This document shows positions 33,691-43,300 of a stretch of DNA of 64,000 nucleotides, piece by piece; the first letter of the stretch is position 1, and every line of letters starts with the position of its first letter. A model generated the notes under the pieces. It was not told the origin of the DNA, did no database searches, and saw only the letters and a list, made by a program, of their open reading frames with translations. A program made the translations under genes and the position numbers. The DNA is from Stigonema ocellatum SAG 48.90 = DSM 106950 (GTDB lineage: Bacteria > Cyanobacteriota > Cyanobacteriia > Cyanobacteriales > Nostocaceae), in assembly GCA_016903675.1 (NCBI GenBank), contig JADQBA010000001.1, positions 62,001 through 126,000 on the forward strand, read 5' to 3'.

Positions 33691-34629
33691 ATGAGAATTT
33701 TTGTAGCCGGGGCAACGGGTGCGATCGGTCGTCCGCTACTTACACAATTACTGTTGAAAGGACATGAAGTGGTTGCTTTGACTCGTTCTCCAGAAAGAGC
33801 AAGGATGTTAGCGGAACAGGGCGTAGAACCGGCGATCGCTGATGTATTCGATGCGGATGCAGTCAAAGCGGCTGTCATCCAGGCTCAGCCAGAAGTGGTA
33901 ATTGAGCAACTCACCTCCTATCCTAAAACCTACACTCGTGAGTCCATGAGTGCGGCAGCAGTCCTAAACACTCGCGTCCGTAAGATAGGCGGTGCCAATG
34001 TGCTAGCAGCAGCGCAAATGGCTGGTGTGCGTCGTTACTTGAAACAGTCGATCGCCTTCTGGGCGGTTCCTGGTACTGGGTTAGCAGATGAAGAAACGCC
34101 CTTAGCGTTTGATGCCTCGCCTGCGGTTGCCGCCGATGCTCACATCGTGACTGAAATCGAACGTTGCTTACTAGCAGCATCCAATCTAGAAGGGATTGCA
34201 CTCCGCTATGGCTTCTTCTACGGACCTGGTACCTGGTTTGCCCCTGATGGCGATGTTGCAAACCAGGTGCGTCAGCAACAGTTCCCAATTGTGGGCAATG
34301 GCGCAGGTGTATGGTCGTGGTTACACATTGAAGATGCAGCAGCTGCCACTGTTGCCGCAGTCGAACGGGGTAATTCTGGCATTTATCTGATTACGGATGA
34401 TCAACCTTTAGCGGTGCGAGAGTGGCTTCCAGCTTATGCGCGATGGCTGAATGCGCCACTGCCACCCCATGTCTCGGTTGAGGATGCTTTGCGAATTGGC
34501 GGTGCAGATACCGTCTATTACGGTACGCAGATGCGCGGTGTGTCGAATGCTACGGCAAAACGCGAATTAAACTTTCAGCCGCGATCGTTGGAATGGATGG
34601 TTAACGCCGCCGTTGCTCATGCCAATTAA
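33691..34629 (+). CDS. NAD(P)-binding epimerase/dehydratase-like protein
   Basis: 312 residues of the extended short-chain dehydrogenase type: GATGAIGR nucleotide loop at the N-terminus, ADVFDADAV, then LRYGFFYGPGTW and a C-terminal WLPAYARWLN segment. The usual YxxxK is not obvious, so it may be an atypical member. The first gene in a rightward group with a membrane protein and a nitroreductase. AGGAGG precedes the ATG. Confidence 0.8.
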   Translation: MRIFVAGATGAIGRPLLTQLLLKGHEVVALTRSPERARMLAEQGVEPAIADVFDADAVKAAVIQAQPEVVIEQLTSYPKTYTRESMSAAAVLNTRVRKIGGANVLAAAQMAGVRRYLKQSIAFWAVPGTGLADEETPLAFDASPAVAADAHIVTEIERCLLAASNLEGIALRYGFFYGPGTWFAPDGDVANQVRQQQFPIVGNGAGVWSWLHIEDAAAATVAAVERGNSGIYLITDDQPLAVREWLPAYARWLNAPLPPHVSVEDALRIGGADTVYYGTQMRGVSNATAKRELNFQPRSLEWMVNAAVAHAN

Positions 34630-34649
34630 TCATTTAAGGGGAAAGCAAG

Positions 34650-35057
34650 ATGAAGGTTGCTCAAGTTGGAACCGCGATTGTGGTTATTCACGCGATCGCT
34701 CATACTCTACACGGTTTCGCCCATGCGGAAATCCCTGTTCCCCTTTCGCTTCTTCAGATCTGGTTTGTTAGTGTGGTAATTCTTCTGGGTCCAGTTATTT
34801 CAGCCGCTTTACTCTGGACGCAGTTCTATCGTATTGGTAACTGGCTGTTACTCAGTTCAATGACGGGCGCGATTCTGTTTGGTCTCTACCATCACTTCAT
34901 TGTAATTAGTCCTGATCATGTTTCTCAGGTTGCCTTTACAGGTTGGGGGTTGCTTTTCCAAATCACAGCAATTCTCACCTTAATTATCGATGGATTGGGG
35001 ATTGGGATGAGCGTATGGACATTGAAAACAATACAGCAACCACAGAGGGTTATGTGA
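34650..35057 (+). CDS. Four-helix membrane protein
   Basis: 135 residues with four predicted membrane helices (about 5-25, 32-56, 64-86, 95-120). A conserved-looking His-rich start (VIHAIAHTLHGFAHAE) and LYHHF suggest metal or haem contact, but no family is recognised. It starts 20 bases after the epimerase-like gene, with GGGGAAAG upstream, and is probably co-transcribed with it. Confidence 0.7.
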   Translation: MKVAQVGTAIVVIHAIAHTLHGFAHAEIPVPLSLLQIWFVSVVILLGPVISAALLWTQFYRIGNWLLLSSMTGAILFGLYHHFIVISPDHVSQVAFTGWGLLFQITAILTLIIDGLGIGMSVWTLKTIQQPQRVM

Positions 35058-35078
35058 GTTCTCTCAACTTTATTTAAT

Positions 35079-35729
35079 ATGTTTGATCTCGACCAAACTA
35101 TCAAAAATCGGCATTCAACACGCAAATTCTTATCTCAACCAGTACCACGAACTTTGCTCGATGAAGCCCTTACTTTAGCGCAGCACGCGCCGTCTAATTC
35201 AAATATTCAGCCATGGCGAGTCGTGTTTGCTGAAGGCGTCCGCCGAGATCGTCTCCAAGAGGCTTTGCTAAACCAAGCAAAGCAGCAGCAGCCTAACATT
35301 CCTCCACTACCAGAGGCTTTCCAGCATTACCGCCAAGAACTAGGCACGCAAGTTTATGGGGCGATGGGGATCGCTCGTGAAGATAAAGCGAATAGACAGC
35401 TAGCGGTTCTGCGCAATTACGAATTTTTTGGCGCACCAGTGGTTGGTATCATCTGTATGCACCAAGATCTAAGCGTTGCGGATGCCTTAAGTGTGGGAAT
35501 GTATCTACAAACACTAATTTTATGCTTAACCGCTCGTGGTCTTGGCACCTGCGCACAGGTTTCACTAGCGGGCTATCCCGAAATCATCCGCAACGAGTTG
35601 AACATTCCACCAGAATTATTGATCATTTGTGGCTTAGCCGTTGGCTACTCCGATCCTGATTTCCCCGCTAATCATCTACACACAAGCCGTGAGAGCGTTG
35701 AGAAAAATGTTACCTTTCTCGATCATTAA
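35079..35729 (+). CDS. Nitroreductase-family FMN oxidoreductase
   Basis: 216 residues. Typical signs: RHSTRKFLSQPVP near the start (FMN phosphate contacts), APSNSNIQPWRVVF, then LQTLILCLTARGLGTCAQ and a late ICGLAVGY. These FMN enzymes reduce nitro compounds and quinones with NAD(P)H. It follows the membrane-protein gene closely. Confidence 0.9.
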   Translation: MFDLDQTIKNRHSTRKFLSQPVPRTLLDEALTLAQHAPSNSNIQPWRVVFAEGVRRDRLQEALLNQAKQQQPNIPPLPEAFQHYRQELGTQVYGAMGIAREDKANRQLAVLRNYEFFGAPVVGIICMHQDLSVADALSVGMYLQTLILCLTARGLGTCAQVSLAGYPEIIRNELNIPPELLIICGLAVGYSDPDFPANHLHTSRESVEKNVTFLDH

Positions 35730-35945
35730 GAAAACACTAATTGAGGAGATTTGAATATAGATAATGTAGTAGCTCTAAATCATTCATCGGTTGTAAAAGA
35801 GGCACAAGAAGAGCCAGTAGAAATAAAGTAGCCAGTACATTACCTCGGGCTAGGCTGGAAACTCTTCCAACTATGAGCTAGCTCAAAGACATTGTTGAGA
35901 AAAATTGTCAGAGTAAAGGTAGTTCAAGGGTATGAGGGTAACGAT

Positions 35946-36428
35946 ATGACTCTTACAAAAGCAAACACAACTGCATCCCAAGTAGAAACTCTCGCCCAAC
36001 TCTACCTGGAAGGCAAGCCCGCCGAGATTTCTGATGAAACCATCTCCCAAATCTGTGATTGGCTCATGGGTGAGTTCCACCAATTGCCTGTAAATCTGCA
36101 ATTTTCAGATTACATGCGTTATGATAACGCTCTTGAGATGTTTGCCGATATTGAACTTCAGCAGCTTTGGGTATCTGCTGATAGTTACGATTCTTCTGTG
36201 TATCCCAATCCGATCTATGGGTTTATTTTTCAGGGAATGCACGATTATGACCACTACTTGACAAAGAGTGACTTTAGCCTAAAGGGAGAAATCGCGGCTT
36301 ACAACTTTACAGCAAAACGTGTGCCGAGTTTAGAGATTCAAAAAATTCTCTATTCCGAAATTGTGCTGCGATCAGCTGCTTATCTTTATCTGGGACACTC
36401 GCCCGATCCTAAAATTGTGTTTCCGTAA
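35946..36428 (+). CDS. Hypothetical soluble protein
   Basis: About 160 residues from ATG 35946 (preceded by GAGGGTAACG); the frame is open to 35892. It holds a conserved-looking HDYDHYLTKSDF segment with several His and Asp residues, and EIVLRSAAYLYLG near the end. It could be a small metal-binding or enzyme accessory protein; no family recognised. Confidence 0.65.
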   Translation: MTLTKANTTASQVETLAQLYLEGKPAEISDETISQICDWLMGEFHQLPVNLQFSDYMRYDNALEMFADIELQQLWVSADSYDSSVYPNPIYGFIFQGMHDYDHYLTKSDFSLKGEIAAYNFTAKRVPSLEIQKILYSEIVLRSAAYLYLGHSPDPKIVFP

Positions 36429-36589
36429 TCGATCGCACAGGTAAAAGATAATGCACGAATGTTCAAGTTGTTCTTATCTATTACTACGGTACATTCAGCA
36501 CCACAAAATTTGCTGGCATTGTTGCCCAACAATGGCGACAATGCCAGTCCTTTCTGAAGTCAAAACCACCTCACGAGCAGACGAGAATC

Positions 36590-38161
36590 ATGATGATGAA
36601 CAAATATGACTATATTGTCATTGGTGCGGGTTCAGCAGGCTGCGTTGTCGCCAACCGTCTGACCCAAGACAATGAAACAACAGTGTTATTACTCGAAGCA
36701 GGCAACCCGGATACGAAACCGGAGATTCAAATCCCGTTGGAATGCGCAAATCTACTGGGTTCTGAGGTAGACTGGGGATATTTCTCTGAACCAGAACCAT
36801 ACCTAAATCATCGCAAAATCTTTTGTCCTCGTGGCAGAGTCTTGGGTGGCAGCAGTTCGATTAATTTCCTGCTTTATATCCGAGGCAATCATCACGATTA
36901 TGACCATTGGCAGAAATTGGGGAATCCCGGTTGGAGTTATCAAGATGTATTGCCCTATTTCAAAAAATCTGAGAACCAGCAACGAGGTGCCGACCAATAC
37001 CACGGTGTGGATGGTGAGTTGAGCGTGACCGATGTCATTTCCCCATCTGCAATATCCCAACGATTTGTAGATGCATGTGTGGCAATGGGATATGACTACA
37101 ATCCTGATTTCAACGCCATGCAGCAGGAAGGTGCGGGACCTTTTCAGTTCACTGTCAAGGACGGTAAACGACACAGTACTGCGGCTGCATTCCTGGTGCC
37201 AATTCTCAAGCGTCCCAATTTGACAACAATGACTGGAGCGCTGGTGACTCGGTTATTGTTTGAGGAAACCCGCACCGTTGGAGTAGAATATCTGCACTCA
37301 GGAACGTTGCACCAAGCCCAGGTCAACCAAGAAGTGATTTTAAGCGCTGGCGCATTCGATTCACCCAAGTTGCTGATGCTTTCCGGGATTGGTAATAAAG
37401 AACACCTACAAGCCATGGGGATTTCGGTCGTTGTTGATTTACCAGGTGTCGGACAAAACCTCCAAGACCACATTGTCGTTCCTGTGCCATACGAGGCAAC
37501 TCAAGATTTACACACGGCAATTACTAGTAATGGGATCGGGGAAACTGCATTGTTTTTGCATAGCGAGGGGAATATAGACGCTGCGCCAGATAAAGAGCTG
37601 ATCTTCGGTCCCATTTTGTGGGCACCTCCTGGCTATCCCAACTCTGGTTTGGGCTTTACGGGGCTAGTCGCTTTGACTCATCCCCAAAACATTGGCAGTA
37701 TCAGTTTGCGATCATCTGATCCCAAAGATGCACCGATGATTCGGCTGAACTATCTGCAAAGTCAATCCGATGTGCAAAAGCTAGTTGACGGGATTAAATT
37801 AATACGCAAATTGTTTCATACTAGTGCCTTTGATGAGTTTCGAGGTAGGGAAGTTGCTCCTGGTCATGACATTCAAAGCGATGCAGCACTCGAAGCTTAT
37901 GTCCGAGAAGTTTGCGGTACTGTGTTTCATCCTATCGGTACCTGCAAAATGGGCACTGATCCAATGGCAGTTGTAGATCCTGAACTTCGCGTCTATGGGA
38001 TTGAGGGGTTGCGCGTTGTTGACGCATCGATTATGCCAACTTTAATCACGGGACATACGAACGCACCCACAATTATGATTGCTGAAAAAGCAGCCGCTTT
38101 GATTAAAGCCGCAAGTCGCATTTCACAATCCGTTGCTTCTTTAATCACAGCATCGAAGTAG
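36590..38161 (+). CDS. GMC-family oxidoreductase (choline dehydrogenase-like)
   Basis: 523 residues. It has the N-terminal FAD-binding YIVIGAGSAGCVVANRL, the GMC signature GRVLGGSSSINFLLY, the second signature GAFDSPKLLMLSGIG, and the C-terminal HPIGTCKMG and GHTNAPTIMIAEKAA, with the catalytic His in the HPIGT region. It oxidises an alcohol, such as choline or a sugar alcohol. No betaine-aldehyde dehydrogenase is nearby. The stop codon is the first base triplet of the structured element at 38155. Confidence 0.92.
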   Translation: MMMNKYDYIVIGAGSAGCVVANRLTQDNETTVLLLEAGNPDTKPEIQIPLECANLLGSEVDWGYFSEPEPYLNHRKIFCPRGRVLGGSSSINFLLYIRGNHHDYDHWQKLGNPGWSYQDVLPYFKKSENQQRGADQYHGVDGELSVTDVISPSAISQRFVDACVAMGYDYNPDFNAMQQEGAGPFQFTVKDGKRHSTAAAFLVPILKRPNLTTMTGALVTRLLFEETRTVGVEYLHSGTLHQAQVNQEVILSAGAFDSPKLLMLSGIGNKEHLQAMGISVVVDLPGVGQNLQDHIVVPVPYEATQDLHTAITSNGIGETALFLHSEGNIDAAPDKELIFGPILWAPPGYPNSGLGFTGLVALTHPQNIGSISLRSSDPKDAPMIRLNYLQSQSDVQKLVDGIKLIRKLFHTSAFDEFRGREVAPGHDIQSDAALEAYVREVCGTVFHPIGTCKMGTDPMAVVDPELRVYGIEGLRVVDASIMPTLITGHTNAPTIMIAEKAAALIKAASRISQSVASLITASK

Positions 38162-38483
38162 GAAGCCCACGAGGTTGAGAGTTGAGTATCCGCTCAATTC
38201 TCAACCGTCCTTTAGGCGTGGGGACGCCAGTTGCTTCAAGCCGGGGAACCCGTCCAACGCACTGGCTCAGGAATACGACGCGCCTAAAGGCGCAGTCAAG
38301 GTTTCTAGCCCATTGTTCAACCAATTCGCTAGCACTTATCCCTTGTTTTTTAGCACATGCCTTTACTTTGTTCCAAGAACTCGGAGTTAAAAATACATTC
38401 CTGCTTGTTTTTATCTCATCATGTAAAGCAGGCTGATTTTTCATTCTCTTTTTCCCTTTTATTTTCGTTATTTCGCTTGACAT
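38145..38483 (-). CDS. RHH-like protein divergent from TnpB
   Basis: The N-terminal part MSSEITKIKGKKRMKNQPAL, then SRNVFLTPSSWNKVKACAKK and ISASELVEQWARNL, matches the protein at 63357-63542, with a ribbon-helix-helix-like plan. The rest of the frame (from about 38306) is the structured element read through, so the natural C-terminus has been cut by that element. It lies 57 bp from the tnpB start on the other strand. In both loci the pair is arranged the same way, so it may regulate tnpB. Confidence 0.55.
   Translation of the reverse strand: MSSEITKIKGKKRMKNQPALHDEIKTSRNVFLTPSSWNKVKACAKKQGISASELVEQWARNLDCAFRRVVFLSQCVGRVPRLEATGVPTPKGRLRIERILNSQPRGLPTSML
38155..38306 (+). ncRNA. Structured OMEGA/IS200-605-associated element, copy A
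   Basis: About 150 bp that recurs reversed at 53928-54072. Conserved words: TAGGAAGCCCACGAGG, GGCGTGGGGACGCC (hairpin), CAAGCCGGGGAACCCGTCC and AGTCAAGGTTT at the end. The first stem differs between copies, and the last stem changes in a paired way: GCGCC TAAA GGCGC here, TCGCC TTTA GGCGA in copy B. That supports RNA or hairpin DNA structure. Both copies lie beside RNA-guided-nuclease genes (TnpB here, IscB there). It may be an omega-RNA-like RNA or a non-autonomous IS200/IS605 element. Confidence 0.6.
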
Positions 38484-38539
38484 ATTTAGTTCCAACCTCT
38501 ATGATAAAAATATAACACATAAGACATCAAGGAAAATAA

Positions 38540-40024
38540 ATGCAAGTTCGATGGAATTTTAAACTGTTGCCTAACCAATCTCAGGAGGCAACTCTTGAAG
38601 ACTGGTTGGTTACATTGCGAAAACATCGTAACTACGCTTTAAGAGAACGTACAGTAGGATTTGAAACTAACAACAAGGATAACGACTCCTCAATCATTTA
38701 TGCCTATGGGTCATATTGTGAGATCGAGTCAAGAATTGAATATGGTACTTGTTGTCCCCTTACTTGTCCAGTACTAAAACATGGTGTTGTTCCTCAAAAA
38801 TTAGAACTAGCCACTAAAGAGTCTAAGGTCAAAGACAAGGAAACTAAAAAAGTTATTAAAACTGTTGTAAAATGGGACTCTGCATCTGGTATTCAGATGA
38901 AAGTTACCACACAATTAAGAAAATATTTGAACAATTTTGCAATAGTTGATTCAGACGTTTTACAACGAAATATAGCTAATCTTGATACAGCTTACTCAAA
39001 CTTTTTTAAACTTGGGAGAGGTTACCCTCAATTTATTAAGCGCTTAGATTCTTTTGAATACAAGCCCGGACGTGTACTGTTACGCCACATTAGAAAGAAT
39101 TATGCTACCGCCTACCTACCGGGAATAGGTGATGTCAAGTTTCACAATAGCCGTGATTTATCTCTTATTCAAGACTTGAGAACATGCACGGTTAAGCGTG
39201 AAGGCGGTAACTGGTACATCAGCATGTTAGTTAATATTGCTGAAGTATTGCCCGATGTCATGCCGCTTGAAAAATGTAAATCAATAGTTGGAATTGATGT
39301 TGGGATAAACAAACTAGTTGCGCTATCTGATGGTAGCTTTGCTGAGAATAAGCGAACCACTACAAACACTAGAACCGCTAGGCGTTTATCGATGCGTCAA
39401 CGCGCTATTAGCCGCAAGCAAAAGGGTTCTAAAAATAAAATTAAAGCTGTCAAGAAACTCGCTAAACAAAAGCATAAGCTAGCACAATACCGTGATGGTT
39501 ATGGCTGGCAAGTCGCCAAGGTCGTAGTTAAGACTGCTGACGTTGTAGCAAGAGTTGACCTACGCATCAAAAACATGGTGAAACGCGCCAAACCCAAGCA
39601 CGATGGTAAAGGCGGTTACAAGCGTAATGGTGCAAGTCAAAAGACTGGATTGAATAAGGTTATTTTAGATGCTGGATGGGGCGATATCTTCAATAAGATT
39701 GCATGGCTTGCTGTTAAAAATGGCAAGCCTGTCATCCTAGTTCTGGCTAAACATACATCCCAAGAGTGCCCTAAATGCGGTCATATAGACAAGAAAAACC
39801 GCGATGGTGAAAAGTTTCTTTGTGCTGTCTGTCATCATACAGACCATGCAGATACAAAAGCTTCTAGGACAATAGCTAGAAGAGTGGGAATGGTCTTCCC
39901 AAAAAATAAAAAGACCCTACCTACGGACTGTGGGAAAGTTACGCTCAGTAGACATCAATCCTTGCGGGTTGAGACTGAGAACCATGCCTTTGAGACTGCT
40001 GGCTTTCAGTTGAATCTCTTGTAG
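38540..40024 (+). CDS. tnpB: TnpB with altered RuvC active site
   Basis: 494 residues of the TnpB (IS200/IS605 OrfB) family: an N-terminal helix-rich region (LPNQSQEATLEDWLVTLRKH), RuvC-I GIDVG with D253, the RuvC-II region VVARVDLRIKNM, a zinc ribbon (CPKCG...CAVC) and RuvC-III HADTKAS with D438. In related proteins the second region reads EDLxIKNM with catalytic Glu; here residue 339 is Val (codon GTT). TnpB normally is an RNA-guided nuclease that keeps its transposon. This one may cut poorly or not at all. AAGGA precedes the ATG. Confidence 0.85.
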   Translation: MQVRWNFKLLPNQSQEATLEDWLVTLRKHRNYALRERTVGFETNNKDNDSSIIYAYGSYCEIESRIEYGTCCPLTCPVLKHGVVPQKLELATKESKVKDKETKKVIKTVVKWDSASGIQMKVTTQLRKYLNNFAIVDSDVLQRNIANLDTAYSNFFKLGRGYPQFIKRLDSFEYKPGRVLLRHIRKNYATAYLPGIGDVKFHNSRDLSLIQDLRTCTVKREGGNWYISMLVNIAEVLPDVMPLEKCKSIVGIDVGINKLVALSDGSFAENKRTTTNTRTARRLSMRQRAISRKQKGSKNKIKAVKKLAKQKHKLAQYRDGYGWQVAKVVVKTADVVARVDLRIKNMVKRAKPKHDGKGGYKRNGASQKTGLNKVILDAGWGDIFNKIAWLAVKNGKPVILVLAKHTSQECPKCGHIDKKNRDGEKFLCAVCHHTDHADTKASRTIARRVGMVFPKNKKTLPTDCGKVTLSRHQSLRVETENHAFETAGFQLNLL

Positions 40025-40118
40025 ATCTGAGTGCCAGTCGTCCGACAGTCGGATATTTAAGAGATACGGCAGAACCTCTTAAAGAATCCCATCGCCTTTA
40101 GGCATGGGAGTGTCAAAA
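40025..40118 (+). ncRNA. Probable reRNA/right end of the TnpB element
   Basis: Directly after tnpB: hairpins TCCGA/TCGGA (40041-40053), TTAAGAG/CTCTTAA (40057-40082) and CCCATcGCC TTTA GGCATGGG (40088-40108), then TGTCAAAAG. In this family the guide RNA scaffold overlaps the gene's 3' end and the right end, and the guide is taken from the flank just beyond, here starting near 40116. The same last hairpin is found at 4032-4070. Confidence 0.6.
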
Positions 40119-40129
40119 GCTAGACATCA

Positions 40130-40350
40130 CAATCACCTGAGAGCGATCGCATCTAGTGTCAATCGGTCTAATACCAAAATCTTACCACCTCGCTGATAAG
40201 TGACAATGGTTTGAATTTGGTTGAACAATCGGACACATTCTTCATATGTAATCCCAATGCTGCGAGCAATTTGGTAGTAAGGCAGACGAGAGCGCAACTA
40301 TAATCCCTGTTCGGTCACGTCTGTTCCCTCTGCAATCATAGCCGCCTGAA
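40130..40350 (-). pseudogene. Crp/Fnr-type C-terminal fragment
   Basis: Reads LRSRLPYYQIARSIGITYEE, then CVRLFNQIQ and YQRGGKILVLDRLTLDAIA, a typical C-terminal helix-turn-helix of a Crp-like regulator. An in-frame TAG interrupts it upstream of this part, and the cyclic-nucleotide-binding domain is absent. The TnpB element right end abuts it. Confidence 0.55.
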
Positions 40351-40361
40351 TAAATTGCGTT

Positions 40362-43300
40362 TTAGTGTTCCACTGCCCCTAATGCCAAGAGCGTTTCTTG
40401 TTGCGCTGCTGTTAATCCTTGAACACCTCTAATGTTCATACCCTCATACAGGCGATCAGATCTCAGCGTTTTGAGACACTCACCCGTTCTCACATCCCAA
40501 AGCTTAATCGTTTCATCGTGGCTGCCACTGGCAAGTGTTTGACCATCTGGGCTGAAGCTGATGGCAAAGACTGCCTCTGTGTGACCCTGCAAGATGTTGA
40601 GGCATTGACCGTTTTGCACATTCCATAAGCGAATCGAAGCATCGAAACTACCGCTTGCTAAAGTTTGACCATCTGGGCTGAAGTTGACCGACCAGGCACA
40701 ACCCGTATGACCGTGCAACACCTTGAGACATTGGCTGCTGTGGATATCCCATATGCGGACACTACCATCAAAATGTCCAGTGACTAAGGTTTGATCGTCA
40801 GGACTGAAGCGAACGGAGCAGATGCCCCTGGAAGTGTCTATGACTTGGAAACACTGACCGTCTTGTACATTCCACAATCGCAAGGTTCGGTCATCACTGC
40901 CACTCACCAAAAACTGACCATCGGAACTGAAGCTGACAGAGTGAACCCAGCCTTTATGACCCTGCAATACCTTGAGGCACTTACCCTCTTGTACATTCCA
41001 TAACCGCACAGTAGTATCTTGACTACTGCTTGCGATCTGCTGACCATTAGGGTGAAAGCTGACTGACCAGACCCAACCCGTATGACCATGCAATATTCTT
41101 AGACACCGACCCGAATGCACATTCCACAAGGCTACAGTTTGATCGGTACTGCCACTCACCAAAAATTGACCATTAGAACTGAAGTTGACAGAATAAATCC
41201 AACGGGTTTGACCGTGCAGCGTATTAAAGCACTGACCTTTGTGCACATCCCATAGGCGAATGGCAGTATCCTCTCCGCCACTGACCACTGTCTGACTATC
41301 CGGGCTGAAGCTAATGGAGTGGATACCACACGAATTTCCCTGTAGTACCTTGAGACACAAACCGTTTTGCGCGTCCCACAGACGGATGGAGAAATCATTG
41401 CTACCACTAGCTAGTGTCTGACCATCCGGGTTGAAGCTGACTGACCGGATGCGACCTTTATGGCCATGCAACACCTTGAGGCATTGACCATTTTGCACGT
41501 TCCACAAGCGAATAGTAGCATCATCACCGCTGCTCGCGAGCAGCTGACCATCCGGGCTGAAGCTGACTGACTGAATGCTGTCTGTATGACCGTGCAACAC
41601 CTTAAGGCATTGACCGTTTTGCACGTTCCACAAGCGAATAACAGCATCATCACCACTGCTCGCGATCTGCTGACCATCCGGGCTGAAGCTGACTGACCAA
41701 ATCCAACCCGTATGACCGTGTAACACGTTGAGGCACTGACCGTTTTGCACGTTCCACAGGCGAATGGCAGCATCATCACCACCACTGACGAGAGTTTGAC
41801 CATCGGGACTGAAGCTGATCGTCAAAGCTCGCTGAGTATTCTCCTGTAAAGTTTTAATACACTGACCAGATGCAACATCCCATAAGCAAATGGTAGAGTC
41901 CTCGCTGCTACTGGCTAAAATCTGACCATCGGGACTAAAGCTGACAGAGCGTACGCCATTGGTCTTTCCCTGTAAGGTTTTCAGGCACTGACCAGACGTA
42001 GCATTCCATAAGCAAATGGCAGAGTCCTCGCTGCTACTGACGATCTGCTGACCATCGGGGCTAAAGCTCACCGACCAGACCCAACTCCCATGTCCTTGAA
42101 GCGTCATAAGCTGTTTTCCATCCGCCACCCGCCACAAGCGGAGCTTTCCATCTGCATCACCCGTTGCCAATCGTTCCCCATCCGGGGTAAAAGCTAATGA
42201 AATAATGCCACCTAAAGTTTCAGTAAACACAGATTTTGCCAAATCAGCTTTGCGAAAATTGACCCCTGCCAGGTTGACCTGCCGCAAATCAGCTTGCCAC
42301 ACGGTTAGCTCGGAAAAGTCACAGCCTCGCAAATCAGCCCGTAGATGCACCAGCAGGTTGAGGAGATTGCCTGCAATATAGTTTGGTTGGAGCGGCGCTT
42401 GCTGCTGTTGTTGCACCAGCATGGCTTTCAACTGCTGTTCAATGGCTTGGGGGTTGCCAAACTGGATCAGCAACTGTTCGGTGATCGGCTCAGCAATCAG
42501 CCGCTTCTGCATCTCTCGGACGTAGTCTTTTGCCTGTGCTTTGAGGAGCGCATGCATTCTTAGTCGTTCTGGCTTTTGAGTGGCAACTTCCCTAGAAGTG
42601 TAATGAACGAGTTGATCAGTGACATACTCTAACACCACGGGCTGCAAAAAGAAGCCAGAACCCTCCTTCTCAATCATCGCTCGCCGCAACAAAGACTGAA
42701 TCGCGCCTGGTATTTTTCGCTCTCGAGCCGTGGTGATAACATCCTCACTCAACTCGAAAATAGAGACTGGTTCTCGGTTGATCGCTAACCAAAATATCAT
42801 TTCCTGCTCAATTTCCGACAAGCGCTCAAACTGTTGCTGCAGTACGTCTCGAATATCATCAAAGACGGCTAACCCCTGCTGTACATATTTCAATACCTCG
42901 ACAATTCTGCCATTGAAGAGTTCTTGAGTCGCGGCTGCTACCAGCTTCAGTGCCAAGGGGTTGCCGTCGTAGTGTTCAACTAACTTCTCCCATTCGGACT
43001 CCTTCCCTATGAATTCCCCTTTGTAGCGAAATAGTTTTCGTCCTGCTTCTGGGTTCAATCCCTTCAACAGCAGTGTTCGTACTCTTGATTTGTTACCTTC
43101 AAGTTGCACAATCTCTCTGGGCTTTTCACGACTGGTGAGCAGCAAGCAACTCTGATGGGACACCTCCCCAATATCCTTGAACAGTTGACCATATCCCTCA
43201 TAGCCCGCCCGATACTGTCCGGTTTGCCTTGCACTTAGGATCGTCTCGGCATTATCTAGAATTAGCAAACAGCGCTTTTGACGCAAACCCTTCATCAGCT

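Noticed and set aside
41411..41803. 130-codon minus frame repeating a Cys/Val-rich motif
   Set aside because: Shifted frame of the WD40 blades; repeats reflect the real protein.
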